The notes under the pieces are model-generated. The model was not told the origin of the DNA. It did no database searches and worked only from the letters and a program-made list of their open reading frames with translations. The translations under genes were made by a program, and so were the position numbers. Below are positions 42,191-51,040 of a stretch of DNA of 64,000 bases, piece after piece. Source of the DNA: UM-FILTER-33-9 sp964530235 (lineage in GTDB: Bacteria; Patescibacteriota; Microgenomatia; UBA1406; GWC2-37-13); NCBI GenBank assembly GCA_964530235.1, contig CAZGYB010000001.1:1-64000 (forward strand), read 5' to 3'. Within the stretch, counting starts at the first letter, position 1; the number at the start of each line of letters is the position of its first letter.

Positions 42191-45100
42191 TCAATTAATC
42201 ACCCACCAGTTTACCTTCAAAGATTCGGAAAGGGAGGTCTCAATCGAGATTTCGATCGTTTGATCGTCAACTTTGCGCGCTGCAACAGGAGTTGGAATGT
42301 TTTCAGGTGTTACAAATATCAGCGAATCTGTTGTGAGGAGTGATGTTTTTATCTGTACCGACGTCTGACCTGCAACAATTTCAGTCTTGCCGGTTGAAGC
42401 TGCCAAGACTGCGCCCGGTGTTGCTTCTTTTTCACCAATAAGCTTTATTTTGTTTGCTTTCAATTCTTTTACCGTTAGACTTTCCTTTACCACCATATTC
42501 CCCATGGTATCAATCACCACTTTACTCCCCATGATTTCCAAATTGCCCAGCGAATCTTTTTGCAGTTTAAGGGGTACAACAGAGGTCTGAATACTCCCCG
42601 CTGCCGTTTCATCCGATTCAACAGTAAGGAGTCCTGTTTTCAAAACACCAAGAATGTTCAAATCATATACACTCGTTTTCCCGAAAAATGTCAATCCTGA
42701 TTCCGATGAAGCGATCCAGTCAGAACCTATACCGGTTTGTTCAAAAGAGTTTAATATATTTGAACTATACTGTGCGCTTTCCGAACTACTGTTTTGTCGT
42801 TTCTCCAACACAGACACCCGTTCACTCAAAGTTCTGATATCTCCCAGCAATCCGCTCACCGTCGCTGTAGTTTGATCAAGGACAGAGAAATCAACAGACG
42901 TATCGGTAAACTCAAGCTGGCCAAGTCTGCCAACCAGCACCTCAAGACCTTCAATGTGATTTGCCTTTATAGTATCTACGGTAAGAGAATGAATGTATGC
43001 GCTGTGTGATGCACTATCGGTTTGATTCAAACCTTGATAAATAACCACTGCATCTCCAACGTAGGATGAAATATTGACGAATACCAAAATTTTCCCCACT
43101 CCTTCACCCGAATATCCTTCCATAGCCCGTCCGACAACCATGCCAGAACGCGTCGCTTTCATAGCAACGCCGGGAACTGAGGATGACGTAAGTGAATCGC
43201 CGGCTTGTATAACTCCGGACTCTGTGGAAACCCGAACAGGGACGCGCCCCACCAAAGCTACTGGAATAGCAGGAATCCCATCAATTGTAGCGTCTTTTTG
43301 AGATAACCGAAGCCCCGGGCTCTCACTATACACTCCAACCAACCGATGGTCATACGCATGATTGGAGCGTTGTACCAAACCTACTTCATGTTCATCTATT
43401 GATACTAGATCACCCGGTTGAATGGACTGATCGCGTGTCGGATAGTCTTCTGCCACGTCATATGCACCATAGGCTGTCTGGATTCCGTGAGAAAAAATGA
43501 ATGAACCTACTAATCCGTTCGAGCTCAAGCTTGCAGACGGACTTGAAGTGAAATACATTTCGCCCATATTTTGCAACCCGTTTTGTGCACCGCCTCCAAA
43601 ACCGTTATCTGCTTGGAATTTTAATGCATACGAGGAGTTTGAAATATATTCATATTCATACACCTCTGCAGCATTTGTTTCCTGGGTACCTGCATACAAT
43701 TTTCCGTTATACCCCCGGAGCACCGAAACAGCATCTATAGAACCTGTAGTGCTCGCACCCTCCTCAATCCGTCCGGCAACGGTTTGTGAAACTTTCCGCC
43801 ATTGGAGCCCGTCTTCAAGTGCATATATTTCCGCTGCATTACTTTCCCCTGTTCCAACATACAAACGGTTATTATATACCGCAAGCGCTGTCACTCTATC
43901 TATGCTTGAGGTGCCACCGCTCATAATGGTTCCCGCTGCTGAATTTATACGATTATATTGGTTGACCGTCACCATCGTATCAGCGTTCGCCATAACAAGC
44001 ACTTCTGCTGCGTTTACTTTACGCATTCCTATATATAGCTTTCCGTTAAAAACAGTCAGCGCAGTAACTTCGGCAAATGCAGTCGTCGAAGATCCATCGA
44101 TTGCAAAGGTACCACTGGTGTTATTATTCATCTTGGTAAAACCACTGGCAACCCCGACCAAACCATTCCACCTGAGAAGATCAGCAGCGTTCAGTTTGAG
44201 TGTTCCCACATAGAGTGCATTATTGTAAACCGCCATCGAAGAAACTCCGTCAACCGCAACCGAGTTGGTGGTCACAAAAGTACCGGCAGTTGAATTAACC
44301 ACGTTCCAGCTTCCGCTCGTTCCATTATACCGGTAGATTTCCGCCTTTGTTTCTTCCTGGGTTCCAGCAAAAAGAAAACCTCCATATACTACCATAGCGG
44401 TTACTCCGTTTATATTGGCTGTTCCCGACGCTCGAATGGTTCCTGCAGTTGACTGAGACACCTTTGTCCAGACACCGGAAGTTTCAAACCGGTATATTTC
44501 TGCAGAGTTGACTTCATACGTCCCAATATACAACTGACCGTTATAAACTACCATTGATGCAATTCTATCGATGTTTGATGTACCGCTCTGTGTAATCTGA
44601 CCTGCAGTGTATGAAACCAATGTCCAGCTTCCGGTGGATCCGTTATATCGGTATACTTCTGCGGAATTTGACTTTTCCGTACCAACATATAAACTCCCGT
44701 TATAAACCACTGAGGCGCTGACCGAAGCAATGTTGGTGGTTGTATTTCCTCCGATCGTACCGGTTGTACCCGATACTTTTGACCATAAGTCAATATTTGC
44801 TGCGGAAGTATCGGGTTGAGCTTCAATTTCAATATCACCCGCAACACTTACTTTTGATGTTGGCGCTGTCGTTCCGATCCCGATATTTCCCGCCGTATCA
44901 ATGGTAAAAACGTCATTGGTACCCAAACCATTGTTGTTGCTGATTTTGAACTTATCGCTGTCGCTGCTGTCAACACCGATGGTAAACTGACTCCCGTCGG
45001 TATCAAACAGAATTGATGAATCACCGGTTGAATCAACCTGAAGTTTGAATGGAACAGTACTGCCAGTATTGTACGGAGTCAATGTCCATAAACCATTGTT

Positions 45101-48100
45101 TGTTACGGTAAGATACTTTTGTCCGCCGGCAACCCCCCCTGAACTTCGTTCCAACTCAAACATATTACTGGAGTAGGAATTCGCCGCAACAACATCGAGT
45201 GTCGCATCCGGAGTCACAAATACCCCCAGCTCTCCTTGACCCGAAGTGCCATCGACAACAAGCGCATTCTGACCGTTTGCATAAAAATTAATTTGATCTG
45301 AGCTGGGATTATGAAAACCCGTGTTGTCGTCAGTAATAAATGTTATGCCCCCGGCAGTACCGCCGGTAAGAAGAATTCTTCCATCAGCATTCATAACAAA
45401 CCGATCGGTTGTACCTAGTGCCGTGCTATCGCTGATTTTGAAATAGTCATTGTCGCTGCTGTCAATACCTAGGGTAATTTGATTGCCGTCAGAGCTGAAC
45501 TGAATCGCCGGGTCAGCGGTTGTTGCATAGTTTAAGTGAAGCTGTGCCTGCGGATTTGTTGTTCCAATTCCAACATTACCACTAATGTCTTTCAGTGTCA
45601 CCCCTGTTGTCCATGTATCCAGTCCTGATTTGTAAGCTAGGTTCAGTGGACCGTACTGGGAACGCAACACTCCAGTTTGACCTATGGTTAGGTTTGCTGA
45701 CATACTTGCCCCACCCACAATGTCCAGTTTTTCAAGTGGGGAAAGATTCCCTATCCCCACATTCCCCAACTCATTCACCAAAATAGCCTCTGTACCAGCA
45801 GATGAAACATGAAAAGGCTTGACTGATGAATCAACTGATGTGATTACATTTAACAAATAACCTGTTCCTGTATTTGATATTCCGTCTGTTAGAGTAAAAA
45901 GATTGTTTGTCGATGTTGAGGTTCCGTAGGTAAATGTCGTTCTCCAGGAAGACATGTTAATTCCCAGATCTTTTTCAGGATCGGTTAAATCACTCCAGAC
46001 ACTGCTACCCGGACTGCCGGTTCCAATACAATCTGTCCATGAAGCATTTTGATAACATCTAAACTTATTGGTTGAGGTATTGTAATACATACTCCCAACC
46101 CCAACCTGTGTTGGTTCAGCTCCAAACCGCCCAACCTGCATTTGTCCTCCCATCGTGAGATTTGCAGAGACCGTTGCCATACCAGAAACGTCAAGTTTGA
46201 ACAAAGGATTGGTTGTACCAATCCCGACATTGCCGGAATCGGTAATTCTCATCTTTTCTGAAGGAGATGACCCATGTTCTCGAGTAAGAAAGCTCAGATC
46301 GAACGAGTAATTACCTTGAGTATTGTTTGTTTTAGCAGACTTGATTCCGCCTGCGTTGTCAATAATTAAACTAGTACCATTATAATAACCTGCAAAAGTT
46401 ATTCCTCCTCCTGTACCAGTAACCGCACTGGCAGTGTCCATTATTCGGAGTTGTCCTGTCATATTAGCTCCTGCAGAACCAATAATATCTACTATATTGC
46501 TAGGACTGGTTGAACCAATCCCGACGTTGCCGGAAAAATAATTTCTTCCTCCAAGCGAATACAGAGCATAACCGGTTGAATCCTGCTGGGCAAGTATTGA
46601 AACGCCGGTTGCACTATTGTTGAAGCCCATTACACCATATCCGGCAACGGTTCCTGAAGTTCCATACACACCAACCTTACCAACTCCTCCGGTTGCTCCA
46701 CTAATTGCTGAGTTTGTTCCGGATATAACGGTAAGGGGTACTCCCGGGTGTGTTGTGCCGATACCAACATATCCAGTTCCATCTTGAATAGTCATTGCAG
46801 CTGACCATGTATTTAGTCCAGACTTGTAAGCTAAATTAAGAGGTCCATACTGAGAACGTAAAACTCCTGTCTGTCCAATGGTAAGATTTCCGGAGAGTGT
46901 CGCACTTCCCAAGACATCAAGTTTCTCAAGGGGCAATGTGGTGCCAATACCAACGTTACTCGACGTATTGACCGAAATTGCCCCGCTTGGCCCAAAACGG
47001 GCCAGGCTATTATCAGCATCCCAAACAGCAATCGGCTGATCGCCGGATGATTCATAAATACCAAATTCATTTGTCGATAACGCCTGGCTATTCCCAATAT
47101 AACCCCCAACATCGCCCAGGGACGTAATGTTTAATAAAAAATTAGTATCATCAAACATTAGTCTGCTTGAAGCTGTCCAAGTCCCGCCATTATTGTAAAG
47201 CATCTGTCCTTCTGTACCTGAAGGTAATGATCCTCCTCCTGTCGTATCACAATCAACCCAAGAGGTGGTATAACATCTAAACTTATTGGTTGAGGTATTG
47301 TAATACATGCTTCCCACCCCAACCTGTGTTGGTTCAGCTCCAAACCGCCCAACCTGCACCTGTCCTCCCATGGTGAGGTTGGCTGAGATAGTGGCCATAC
47401 CTGAGACATCAAGACTTGCTGTCGGAGAAGTTGTACCAATACCGATATTGCCATCAGTATTAATCAATAAATGGGGAGTCATGTTAGAATTTGCACCCAG
47501 CCCAATTTGTTTACTTGCAGTTGCAAACAGATAAAATGTATCTGTCGAATTGACTGTTACAGCGCCTATTCGTCCGAGATTTGTATTCGTATTATATTTA
47601 ATATCCAAAGAACTTAATGGGGTTGCTGAAATGGTTTGTGTTGTGGTTATTAGGGATGTGCTTTGCGCTGTCCCTAACACATGAAAAATTGATAAAGGTT
47701 GCGTTGTCCCTATCCCAATGTTACCCGTGTTAGTCAAGATCATTCGATCGGTTAACCCTATATCTCCTCCAACTGATGTTCTAAATCGTAAATCATTCCC
47801 GTTTATTTGATCAACGTAACCGGGAGAACTCCCTCGAATGGTAAGCGCTGAAACAGAAGCTGTCCCGGAAACATCAAGTTTTGCTGTTGGAGAAACTGTT
47901 CCGATTCCAATTCGCTGAGAAGTATCAGCTACCAAAAGATGATTATCAGAAACATCAAGTAATGCGAATGAGCCAGCAGCCATATAAGGATTTGTTGAAC
48001 CGTAAGTCATAAAACGATGTGTTGTTCCGCCAGCTGACGTATTTATTAAATTTAGTGAAGTCCCCCACGTATCATTACTTGTTATCAACTGTTTAGCTGT

Positions 48101-49774
48101 TCCAAGCGAGCCATAATTTGTATCGATAACGGTAAATGTTCCGTTACTTATAGTTGTATTACCCGCAACGTAAAGACGAGCATTTGGACTCGTTGTTCCA
48201 ATACCAACATATCCTGTTGTATCCTGTAGAATCAACCCCGTTGACCATGCATTTAATCCCGACTTGTAGGCAAGAGAAAGAGGACCGTATGCCGGTCTGA
48301 TGGTTGATCCTTGTGCAATCGTAAGATTTCCTGATATCGTTGCGTTTCCCGATACATCAAGTTTTTCAAGGGGGGATGTACTGCCAATACCTACGTTACC
48401 CGCAAAATAATTACTAGCTGTTGAATCGGAAACATATACGCCATATTCATTAGGATATCCTACAGAAGACGAGATATTCCCAACATATAAACCATATACA
48501 TTACCACCTCCCGTTATAGAAGAATACATCCCATAGACATTTTCAGCGTAATCTTCTCCCTGTGAACCAATTACTCCTGATTTCACTCCATATACATTTG
48601 TCGAAATATAATCAGTAAAAGCCACATCAAGCTTCGCTATCGGAGAAGTTGTGCCAATCCCTAAATTTCCCTCACTGGACAAAGTCATCTTTTCTGTTAA
48701 TGCGTTTGAAGCTGAAAAATGGATAGTGCTTCCTGATAAGTACATTTGGCCAGGTGAGTAACCGCCAGTTCCAACCGCAATATACACATTTCCTGCAGCT
48801 GCATCGCCAGCATCACCTGCATTAAGGTACAAATGACCTCCTGTTCCCGAACCGCCTTGATTTCCCGTACCAGCTTCTATTGTTAAATTACCACCATTTC
48901 CGGTGCTGTTCGGTGCAACTTTTATTACCCGATCGGTTTCCTTTCCAAGCCAGATATCACCGCTTACTTCAAGTTTTGCACCGGGCAACGTAGTCCCGAT
49001 CCCGACATTTCCCGTTCCGTTTGGAATGATAGCGAGGTGCTCATTGCTCACGGTTGAAATATCCGTTGTAGCACCGTTAAAGACTAGCCCGGTTGATCCG
49101 ATTGTTTTGTTCGTCAGAACCTGGCTTGTTGTGGTATCAGCCAAAGTAATTGTTCCGGAGGGTAGCGTGGCAGTTGTGGTCCCCGACGTTACAAACGTTA
49201 AGTTATTTGCGCCGGAAAATTCAATTGTTGTTCCATTCGGGATTGTCAACGTTCCTGTGGTGTTTGTCACGGTTAAACCAGATACTTTCTCGGCGTTGAA
49301 TGCATACGGCACTGCAGTGAGCCGTACACGAGATCCAAAATGCTCACCGTTAAACGTAATATCCAAATAAAGCAGATCGCTGTTAAAATTCAACGTTGAG
49401 GGAAACGGAGTGCTTGAACCAAGCGTAGCTCTGAAAATACCGTCAGTTACCGTTAGGGATTGTGTTTCAGACCACGGAGACCCAACCGGAAGCTGGTTTC
49501 CTGCTGACGGATCATCGTACAGTTTAAACGTAAACGAATACGAGTTGTTTGTTATGTTTGTCGCGTCAGACTTATTGACAATTTTTCCCTGAAAATTAAT
49601 AGTCCGGTATATCCCGGTTGCAGCCTGAACAAATGAACTGTGTATCAAAAAATAAATCGCGAGCACTAACCACGGGCTAACTACTCCTATAAAACCAAAC
49701 TTTCCTCCTAAAATTCTGTTTTTAGGATTTAGGATTTCGGATTTTAAATTTTGTATTTTAATATGGGGCTTCAT
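42191..49774 (-). CDS. giant secreted surface protein with GNVGIGTTSP repeats
   Basis: 2527 aa. The first ~25 residues (KIQNLKSEILNPKNR) look repeat-derived; the signal peptide follows (VSPWLVLAIYFLIHSSFVQA). Residues ~50-170 resemble an N-terminal domain seen in large Bacteroidetes/CPR surface proteins (TGIYRTINFQGKIVNKSD). From ~250 to ~1570 there are many ~50-100-residue units with GNVGIGTTSP / KLDVSGMATVS, typical of phage-tail-fibre-like and adhesin shafts. From ~1600 to ~2000 come repeats with NSAEVYRYNG / AVYNNALYVGT. The C-terminus has a coiled-coil-like region (SGLLGDIRTLSERVSVLEKR) and a tail domain. Predicted long surface fibre; no autoproteolytic S74 domain recognised. Confidence 0.92.
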   Translation of the reverse strand: MKPHIKIQNLKSEILNPKNRILGGKFGFIGVVSPWLVLAIYFLIHSSFVQAATGIYRTINFQGKIVNKSDATNITNNSYSFTFKLYDDPSAGNQLPVGSPWSETQSLTVTDGIFRATLGSSTPFPSTLNFNSDLLYLDITFNGEHFGSRVRLTAVPYAFNAEKVSGLTVTNTTGTLTIPNGTTIEFSGANNLTFVTSGTTTATLPSGTITLADTTTSQVLTNKTIGSTGLVFNGATTDISTVSNEHLAIIPNGTGNVGIGTTLPGAKLEVSGDIWLGKETDRVIKVAPNSTGNGGNLTIEAGTGNQGGSGTGGHLYLNAGDAGDAAAGNVYIAVGTGGYSPGQMYLSGSTIHFSASNALTEKMTLSSEGNLGIGTTSPIAKLDVAFTDYISTNVYGVKSGVIGSQGEDYAENVYGMYSSITGGGNVYGLYVGNISSSVGYPNEYGVYVSDSTASNYFAGNVGIGSTSPLEKLDVSGNATISGNLTIAQGSTIRPAYGPLSLAYKSGLNAWSTGLILQDTTGYVGIGTTSPNARLYVAGNTTISNGTFTVIDTNYGSLGTAKQLITSNDTWGTSLNLINTSAGGTTHRFMTYGSTNPYMAAGSFALLDVSDNHLLVADTSQRIGIGTVSPTAKLDVSGTASVSALTIRGSSPGYVDQINGNDLRFRTSVGGDIGLTDRMILTNTGNIGIGTTQPLSIFHVLGTAQSTSLITTTQTISATPLSSLDIKYNTNTNLGRIGAVTVNSTDTFYLFATASKQIGLGANSNMTPHLLINTDGNIGIGTTSPTASLDVSGMATISANLTMGGQVQVGRFGAEPTQVGVGSMYYNTSTNKFRCYTTSWVDCDTTGGGSLPSGTEGQMLYNNGGTWTASSRLMFDDTNFLLNITSLGDVGGYIGNSQALSTNEFGIYESSGDQPIAVWDADNSLARFGPSGAISVNTSSNVGIGTTLPLEKLDVLGSATLSGNLTIGQTGVLRSQYGPLNLAYKSGLNTWSAAMTIQDGTGYVGIGTTHPGVPLTVISGTNSAISGATGGVGKVGVYGTSGTVAGYGVMGFNNSATGVSILAQQDSTGYALYSLGGRNYFSGNVGIGSTSPSNIVDIIGSAGANMTGQLRIMDTASAVTGTGGGITFAGYYNGTSLIIDNAGGIKSAKTNNTQGNYSFDLSFLTREHGSSPSEKMRITDSGNVGIGTTNPLFKLDVSGMATVSANLTMGGQMQVGRFGAEPTQVGVGSMYYNTSTNKFRCYQNASWTDCIGTGSPGSSVWSDLTDPEKDLGINMSSWRTTFTYGTSTSTNNLFTLTDGISNTGTGYLLNVITSVDSSVKPFHVSSAGTEAILVNELGNVGIGNLSPLEKLDIVGGASMSANLTIGQTGVLRSQYGPLNLAYKSGLDTWTTGVTLKDISGNVGIGTTNPQAQLHLNYATTADPAIQFSSDGNQITLGIDSSDNDYFKISDSTALGTTDRFVMNADGRILLTGGTAGGITFITDDNTGFHNPSSDQINFYANGQNALVVDGTSGQGELGVFVTPDATLDVVAANSYSSNMFELERSSGGVAGGQKYLTVTNNGLWTLTPYNTGSTVPFKLQVDSTGDSSILFDTDGSQFTIGVDSSDSDKFKISNNNGLGTNDVFTIDTAGNIGIGTTAPTSKVSVAGDIEIEAQPDTSAANIDLWSKVSGTTGTIGGNTTTNIASVSASVVYNGSLYVGTEKSNSAEVYRYNGSTGSWTLVSYTAGQITQSGTSNIDRIASMVVYNGQLYIGTYEVNSAEIYRFETSGVWTKVSQSTAGTIRASGTANINGVTAMVVYGGFLFAGTQEETKAEIYRYNGTSGSWNVVNSTAGTFVTTNSVAVDGVSSMAVYNNALYVGTLKLNAADLLRWNGLVGVASGFTKMNNNTSGTFAIDGSSTTAFAEVTALTVFNGKLYIGMRKVNAAEVLVMANADTMVTVNQYNRINSAAGTIMSGGTSSIDRVTALAVYNNRLYVGTGESNAAEIYALEDGLQWRKVSQTVAGRIEEGASTTGSIDAVSVLRGYNGKLYAGTQETNAAEVYEYEYISNSSYALKFQADNGFGGGAQNGLQNMGEMYFTSSPSASLSSNGLVGSFIFSHGIQTAYGAYDVAEDYPTRDQSIQPGDLVSIDEHEVGLVQRSNHAYDHRLVGVYSESPGLRLSQKDATIDGIPAIPVALVGRVPVRVSTESGVIQAGDSLTSSSVPGVAMKATRSGMVVGRAMEGYSGEGVGKILVFVNISSYVGDAVVIYQGLNQTDSASHSAYIHSLTVDTIKANHIEGLEVLVGRLGQLEFTDTSVDFSVLDQTTATVSGLLGDIRTLSERVSVLEKRQNSSSESAQYSSNILNSFEQTGIGSDWIASSESGLTFFGKTSVYDLNILGVLKTGLLTVESDETAAGSIQTSVVPLKLQKDSLGNLEIMGSKVVIDTMGNMVVKESLTVKELKANKIKLIGEKEATPGAVLAASTGKTEIVAGQTSVQIKTSLLTTDSLIFVTPENIPTPVAARKVDDQTIEISIETSLSESLKVNWWVIN
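46052..46140. repeat. near-identical 89-bp coding repeat, copy A
   Basis: Almost identical to 47270-47358 inside the giant surface gene (about two mismatches), coding for GRFGAEPTQVGVGSMYYNTS and flanks. Much more similar than the protein's other repeats, which suggests recent conversion or duplication. Confidence 0.85.
47270..47358. repeat. near-identical 89-bp coding repeat, copy B
   Basis: Partner of 46052-46140. Confidence 0.85.
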
Positions 49775-49808
49775 AATAATATATTCGCGCGATTATATTT
49801 ACATTACT

Positions 49809-49838
49809 ATAATAACATGCCCCAAATGCCTCTGTCAA
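49809..49838 (-). promoter_or_regulatory. promoter of the giant surface-protein gene
   Basis: Minus strand: TTGACA at 49838-49833, 18-bp spacer and TATTAT at 49814-49809. The ATG is at 49774, leaving a leader of about 28 nt. Confidence 0.65.
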
Positions 49839-49850
49839 ATAGCAAAATTT

Positions 49851-49868
49851 CTTATCTTAATCTTATCA
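49851..49868. promoter_or_regulatory. 18-bp operator-like site 1
   Basis: CTTATCTTAATCTTATCA: two CTTATC half-sites 11 bp apart. It lies just upstream of the -35 of the giant surface-protein promoter, an activator-type position. Confidence 0.65.
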
Positions 49869-49951
49869 AATTTCTTATTTTAGACCTTTATATAAGTCTA
49901 AAACTTATTTTTATTAATTTACAAGTTATACCAACTTTTATAGTAGTTTAA

Positions 49952-49969
49952 CTTATCATAATCTTATCT
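49952..49969. promoter_or_regulatory. 18-bp operator-like site 2
   Basis: CTTATCATAATCTTATCT, same orientation as site 1, one or two differences from the other copies. Confidence 0.65.
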
Positions 49970-50011
49970 TATTTTCATTTTTTATTGTTTTTTTGCTTCA
50001 AAAGCTCGCTC

Positions 50012-50040
50012 TTGACAAAATGATAAGATTCTGATAAGTT
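50012..50040 (+). promoter_or_regulatory. promoter of the Fic-like regulator
   Basis: TTGACA at 50012-50017, a 17-bp spacer and TAAGTT at 50035-50040; ATG at 50052. Operator-like site 3 overlaps the spacer and -10. Confidence 0.6.
50021..50038. promoter_or_regulatory. 18-bp operator-like site 3
   Basis: TGATAAGATTCTGATAAG, the reverse orientation of sites 1 and 2 (CTTATCAGAATCTTATCA). Binding here would block the regulator's own promoter. Confidence 0.65.
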
Positions 50041-50051
50041 TGTAGTATTCC

Positions 50052-50987
50052 ATGCAAATTTTTACCTATACTAAATCAGCCTCCCTTGCAGAGTCGCTCA
50101 CCAGAATCGATGAACTTCGAACTCAAATTCTTCTCACTCCTCTTTCCCCTCGAACGGAACAACAGCTTCAGTGGGAAACCCTTTTAAACCGTATATATTA
50201 CGAAGTTGCCTTACAAGGCACAGTAATGTCACATGAACAAATAGCGACGTATCTTTCGCCTCTTGGATCAAAAATCCCGCATTCGCATGCACCGCTCGTT
50301 CAGAATCTCAAACAAGCGTACGATCATCTGTATCACCACTGGCTCGTAAATACAGCGCCAGTTTCATCAATTATTCTTGAAGAATTCTACTCAACCATCT
50401 TTCATACAACTATGGAACGGCCTGAGCAAGATCTTGACAACAACTTAAAATATATCCAGGTAACGACAGAACATCCGGTCATACAGGCTTCCCTTGCTCA
50501 GCTTCTTATTTTGCGGAGTGCCTCATTTCCGGTCTACAACGAACCGTTTGCTCACTTGATTTTTACCATGATGCTCTACCGCCACGGGTATGACATGCGC
50601 AGACTTGTTGTTTTTGAAGAGTATCATTACAACAATCTTCCCGCATACAAAGATATGATAGTTAAAGCAAACAAACTCAAAAATGTTACGCCCTGGCTTG
50701 AGTATTGCGCAGCCAGCACCATCACATCACTTGAAAAAGCCGTTCAGTATATTCAGTCAATTCATAATACTCCTCCCCGAAAAGATCTTCATTTTGACTT
50801 AAATGAACGGCAAAAACTAATACTTACTCTTTTTATCCAGCCGAATATGAAAATCACCAATAAACTGGTTCAGCGTAAATGTAAAGTTTCCCAGATTACT
50901 GCATCACGGGATCTGTCAAAACTTAATGCACTCGGTCTTATTTTCAGCCTTGGAAAAGGGAGAAATACCTATTATACAAAGGTGTAA
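50052..50987 (+). CDS. degenerate Fic-fold protein with C-terminal winged helix; likely regulator
   Basis: 311 aa. The architecture is that of Fic proteins: N-terminal helices (LQWETLLNRIYYEVALQGTV), a Fic-like core region where HPFxDGNGR should be (FPVYNEPFAHLIFTMMLYRH), and a C-terminal winged helix (TNKLVQRKCKVSQITASRDL, SLGKGRNTYY) typical of Fic family members. The catalytic His and DGNGR are missing, so AMP transfer is unlikely. Divergent from the giant surface protein across 277 bp containing three matching 18-bp sites; it is probably a DNA-binding regulator of that gene and itself. Confidence 0.75.
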   Translation: MQIFTYTKSASLAESLTRIDELRTQILLTPLSPRTEQQLQWETLLNRIYYEVALQGTVMSHEQIATYLSPLGSKIPHSHAPLVQNLKQAYDHLYHHWLVNTAPVSSIILEEFYSTIFHTTMERPEQDLDNNLKYIQVTTEHPVIQASLAQLLILRSASFPVYNEPFAHLIFTMMLYRHGYDMRRLVVFEEYHYNNLPAYKDMIVKANKLKNVTPWLEYCAASTITSLEKAVQYIQSIHNTPPRKDLHFDLNERQKLILTLFIQPNMKITNKLVQRKCKVSQITASRDLSKLNALGLIFSLGKGRNTYYTKV

Positions 50988-51030
50988 CGTAAAACGCGAA
51001 ACGTGTAGCGTGAAACGTATAATGTGTAAA
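50982..51030. repeat. GTGTAACG-type array, left arm
   Basis: Units GTGTAACGTAAAACGCG, AAACGTGTAGCGTGAAACG between the regulator stop and the next ATG. Inverted relative to 51107-51133. Confidence 0.85.
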
Positions 51031-51040
51031 ATATATAAAT

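Noticed and set aside
42191..49774. Prophage tail fibre / prophage region
   Set aside because: The GNVGIGTTSP repeats are tail-fibre-like, but a Sec-type signal peptide is present and no capsid, terminase, portal or integrase gene is seen nearby.
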